Positions 62,586 through 64,000 of a stretch of 64,000 nt of DNA are shown in pieces. Source of the stretch: Acidobacteriota bacterium (lineage in GTDB: Bacteria; Acidobacteriota; Terriglobia; Acidiferrales; UBA7541); NCBI GenBank assembly GCA_021324935.1, contig JAJPIE010000044.1:62001-126000 (forward strand), given 5' to 3'. Under the pieces are notes generated by a model. That model saw nothing but the letters and a program-made list of their open reading frames with translations, was not told the origin of the DNA and made no database searches. Both the position numbers and the translations under genes were made by a program. Position 1 is the first letter of the stretch; every line of letters starts with the position of its first letter.

Positions 62586-64000
62586 ATGTTTTGCCCAGCA
62601 TGCGGATTCAAAGTTACAGCCACCGCGAAGTTTTGTTCGCGATGCGGAGGCGCGATTGGCGCCGATGCCGATGAGACGGTTTTAGGGAATACCGGCCTTT
62701 TTGAGAGCGGAGAAGAGACCCTCGCGCCGGATCATCAGAAGGCCGGGAAGCCCAATACGACGCCGCGCAAGCCAGCGCCTTTCGGGGCGGGAACTCCAGG
62801 TGCGCCCAGACTACGAACAACGAGCCAGCCAGCACTGAGCAGCAGCTCCGATCCGATCGGGGGAGGGAGATTTGCGCCGGGTTCGATCATCGCGGAGCGC
62901 TACCGGGTCGTGGCGCTGCTGGGCAAGGGCGGCATGGGAGAGGTTTACCGGGCGGAAGACCTGCGATTGAGCCAGGTGCTGGCGATGAAGTTTTTGCCGG
63001 CGGCATTGTCGCAAGATGCCTCGGCACTGGCTAGATTTCATTCCGAAGTGCGGGTGGCGCGGCAAGTGTCGCACCCGAACGTCTGCCGGATGTTTGACAT
63101 TGGAGATACGGAAGGATTGCCGTTCCTGACGATGGAATATGTGGACGGCGAGGATCTTTCTTCGTTGCTACGGCGCATTGGCAGACTGCCGCAGGACAAA
63201 GCGATTGAGATTGCGCGGCAGATTTGCGCGGGGCTTGCGGCGGCGCACGAGCGCGGCGTGGTGCACCGCGACCTGAAGCCTGCAAACATCATGTTGGATG
63301 GGGAAGGAAGGGCACGGATCACGGATTTTGGGCTGGCGGGCATCGCATCCACGATTCAAGGCGCCGAAGTTCGCGCGGGGACGCCCGCCTACATGTCGCC
63401 GGAGCAGCTTTCCGGGAAAGAAGTGACAACAAGGAGCGACATCTATTCGCTCGGGCTGGTGATGTACGAGTTGCTTACGGGGAAGCGTGCATTCGATGCC
63501 GCGAGCTTGCCTGAGTTGATGAAGGCGCGGACGGAGGGGAAGATAACCAACCCTTCGACGCTGGTGCGCGACCTGGATCCGCTGGTGGAGCGGGTGATTC
63601 TGCGCTGCCTGGAGAATGATGCGGCGAAGCGGCCCGCGTCGGCATTGCAAGTGGCCGCAGCGTTGCCCGGGGGAGATCCGCTGGCGGCGGCACTGGCAGC
63701 GGGGGAGACTCCCTCGCCAGAAATGGTGGCGGCCGCGGGAGAAACCGAGGGAACGCGGCCGAGTCTTGCAATGGCATGCCTGATTGGGGCGATGGTGTTG
63801 TTGCTGGCGTGCGCGGTGACGGCTAACCAGGAGAACGGATTGAAGTTCGTTCGAGCGGAAAGTTCCGGCGAAATTCTGGGGCACCAGGCGAGGCAGATCC
63901 TCACCAGTCTGGGCTATTCCTCTGGGGCAAACGATTCGGCGTCGGGTTTCGAGTACGATCAGGACTATCTCGGCTATCTCGACAAAAAAGAAAAGCCAAA
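62586..64000 (+). CDS. Zinc-ribbon serine/threonine protein kinase (3' end outside window)
   Basis: At least 471 codons, with no stop before the window end. Residues 3-20 are a zinc ribbon (CPAC ... CSRC). A Pro/Ser-rich linker leads to the kinase domain at about 105-370: GKGGMGEVYRAED (G-loop), Lys135 in LAMKFLP, HRDLKPANIM with catalytic Asp229, DFGLAG with Asp247, and GTPAYMSPEQL. One helix lies at about 394-414 (LAMACLIGAMVLLLACAVTA), so a C-terminal periplasmic part begins and is cut off. Acidobacterial kinases of this build often continue into propeller or TPR domains. The start is the ATG at 62586. Confidence 0.9.
   Translation, partial: MFCPACGFKVTATAKFCSRCGGAIGADADETVLGNTGLFESGEETLAPDHQKAGKPNTTPRKPAPFGAGTPGAPRLRTTSQPALSSSSDPIGGGRFAPGSIIAERYRVVALLGKGGMGEVYRAEDLRLSQVLAMKFLPAALSQDASALARFHSEVRVARQVSHPNVCRMFDIGDTEGLPFLTMEYVDGEDLSSLLRRIGRLPQDKAIEIARQICAGLAAAHERGVVHRDLKPANIMLDGEGRARITDFGLAGIASTIQGAEVRAGTPAYMSPEQLSGKEVTTRSDIYSLGLVMYELLTGKRAFDAASLPELMKARTEGKITNPSTLVRDLDPLVERVILRCLENDAAKRPASALQVAAALPGGDPLAAALAAGETPSPEMVAAAGETEGTRPSLAMACLIGAMVLLLACAVTANQENGLKFVRAESSGEILGHQARQILTSLGYSSGANDSASGFEYDQDYLGYLDKKEKP

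Overview
The window is GC-rich chromosomal DNA (roughly 60% GC by eye) with about 46 protein genes on both strands, no rRNA or tRNA gene, no CRISPR array and no recognisable transposase. Gene content points to an Acidobacteriota of the Terriglobia type. The signs are a CxxxC/H zinc-knuckle hypothetical protein of a kind common in that group, several large secreted beta-propeller (PD40) hydrolases, an M16B protease pair, a tricorn protease, a zinc-ribbon serine/threonine kinase and many dispersed intergenic repeats. This placement is inference from families, not from a marker gene.

Layout. 0-9 kb: the end of an MFS exporter, the zinc-knuckle protein, a small membrane protein, a very large PD40-amidohydrolase and two small secreted proteins (DUF4440-like and cupin). 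9-18 kb: an ABC-F ATPase, thiC, pncB, a methyltransferase, an SDR, a small secreted basic protein and a rhomboid-TPR protein whose zinc-ribbon/TM1 front end is broken. 18-27 kb: a GH35-like glycosidase, a diheme cytochrome c with a CoxB (CuA) subunit but no CoxA, a hybrid histidine kinase, an SbtB-like PII protein with a 38-residue membrane protein upstream, a lone nuoB and a Rieske ferredoxin. 27-39 kb: an EVE protein followed by a proteolysis block (active M16, inactive M16 partner, tricorn protease, tandem-duplicated M28 peptidase) interrupted by mutM, then dtd. 39-46 kb: an AlkD-like protein, GNAT, and a MarR regulator flanking two CLC chloride channels and a TPR membrane protein. 46-58 kb: a broken RlaP-type nucleotidyltransferase, DUF2207+LemA, a TPR protein, YifB/ComM, an RsbW/RsbV-like pair, a truncated hydrolase, a cytochrome c and a fused beta-oxidation enzyme coupled to queG. 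58-64 kb: superoxide dismutase with a clear promoter and terminator, a LuxR-type regulator, a GT21-like glycosyltransferase, a YbjQ protein and a kinase cut off by the window end.

Main points for a second look. (1) A near-identical 15-bp palindrome lies just upstream of the marR gene and across the -10 box of the TPR-CLC operon, which suggests one small regulon bracketing the CLC cluster. (2) A composite hairpin repeat family has about ten copies between genes, and one has entered the 5' coding end of the second M16 gene. (3) Two otherwise intact genes (rhomboid, RlaP) are interrupted by in-frame TGA codons. (4) The CoxB-cytochrome pair and nuoB are orphans of their usual complexes. (5) The M28 peptidase carries two complete zinc sites 477 residues apart.
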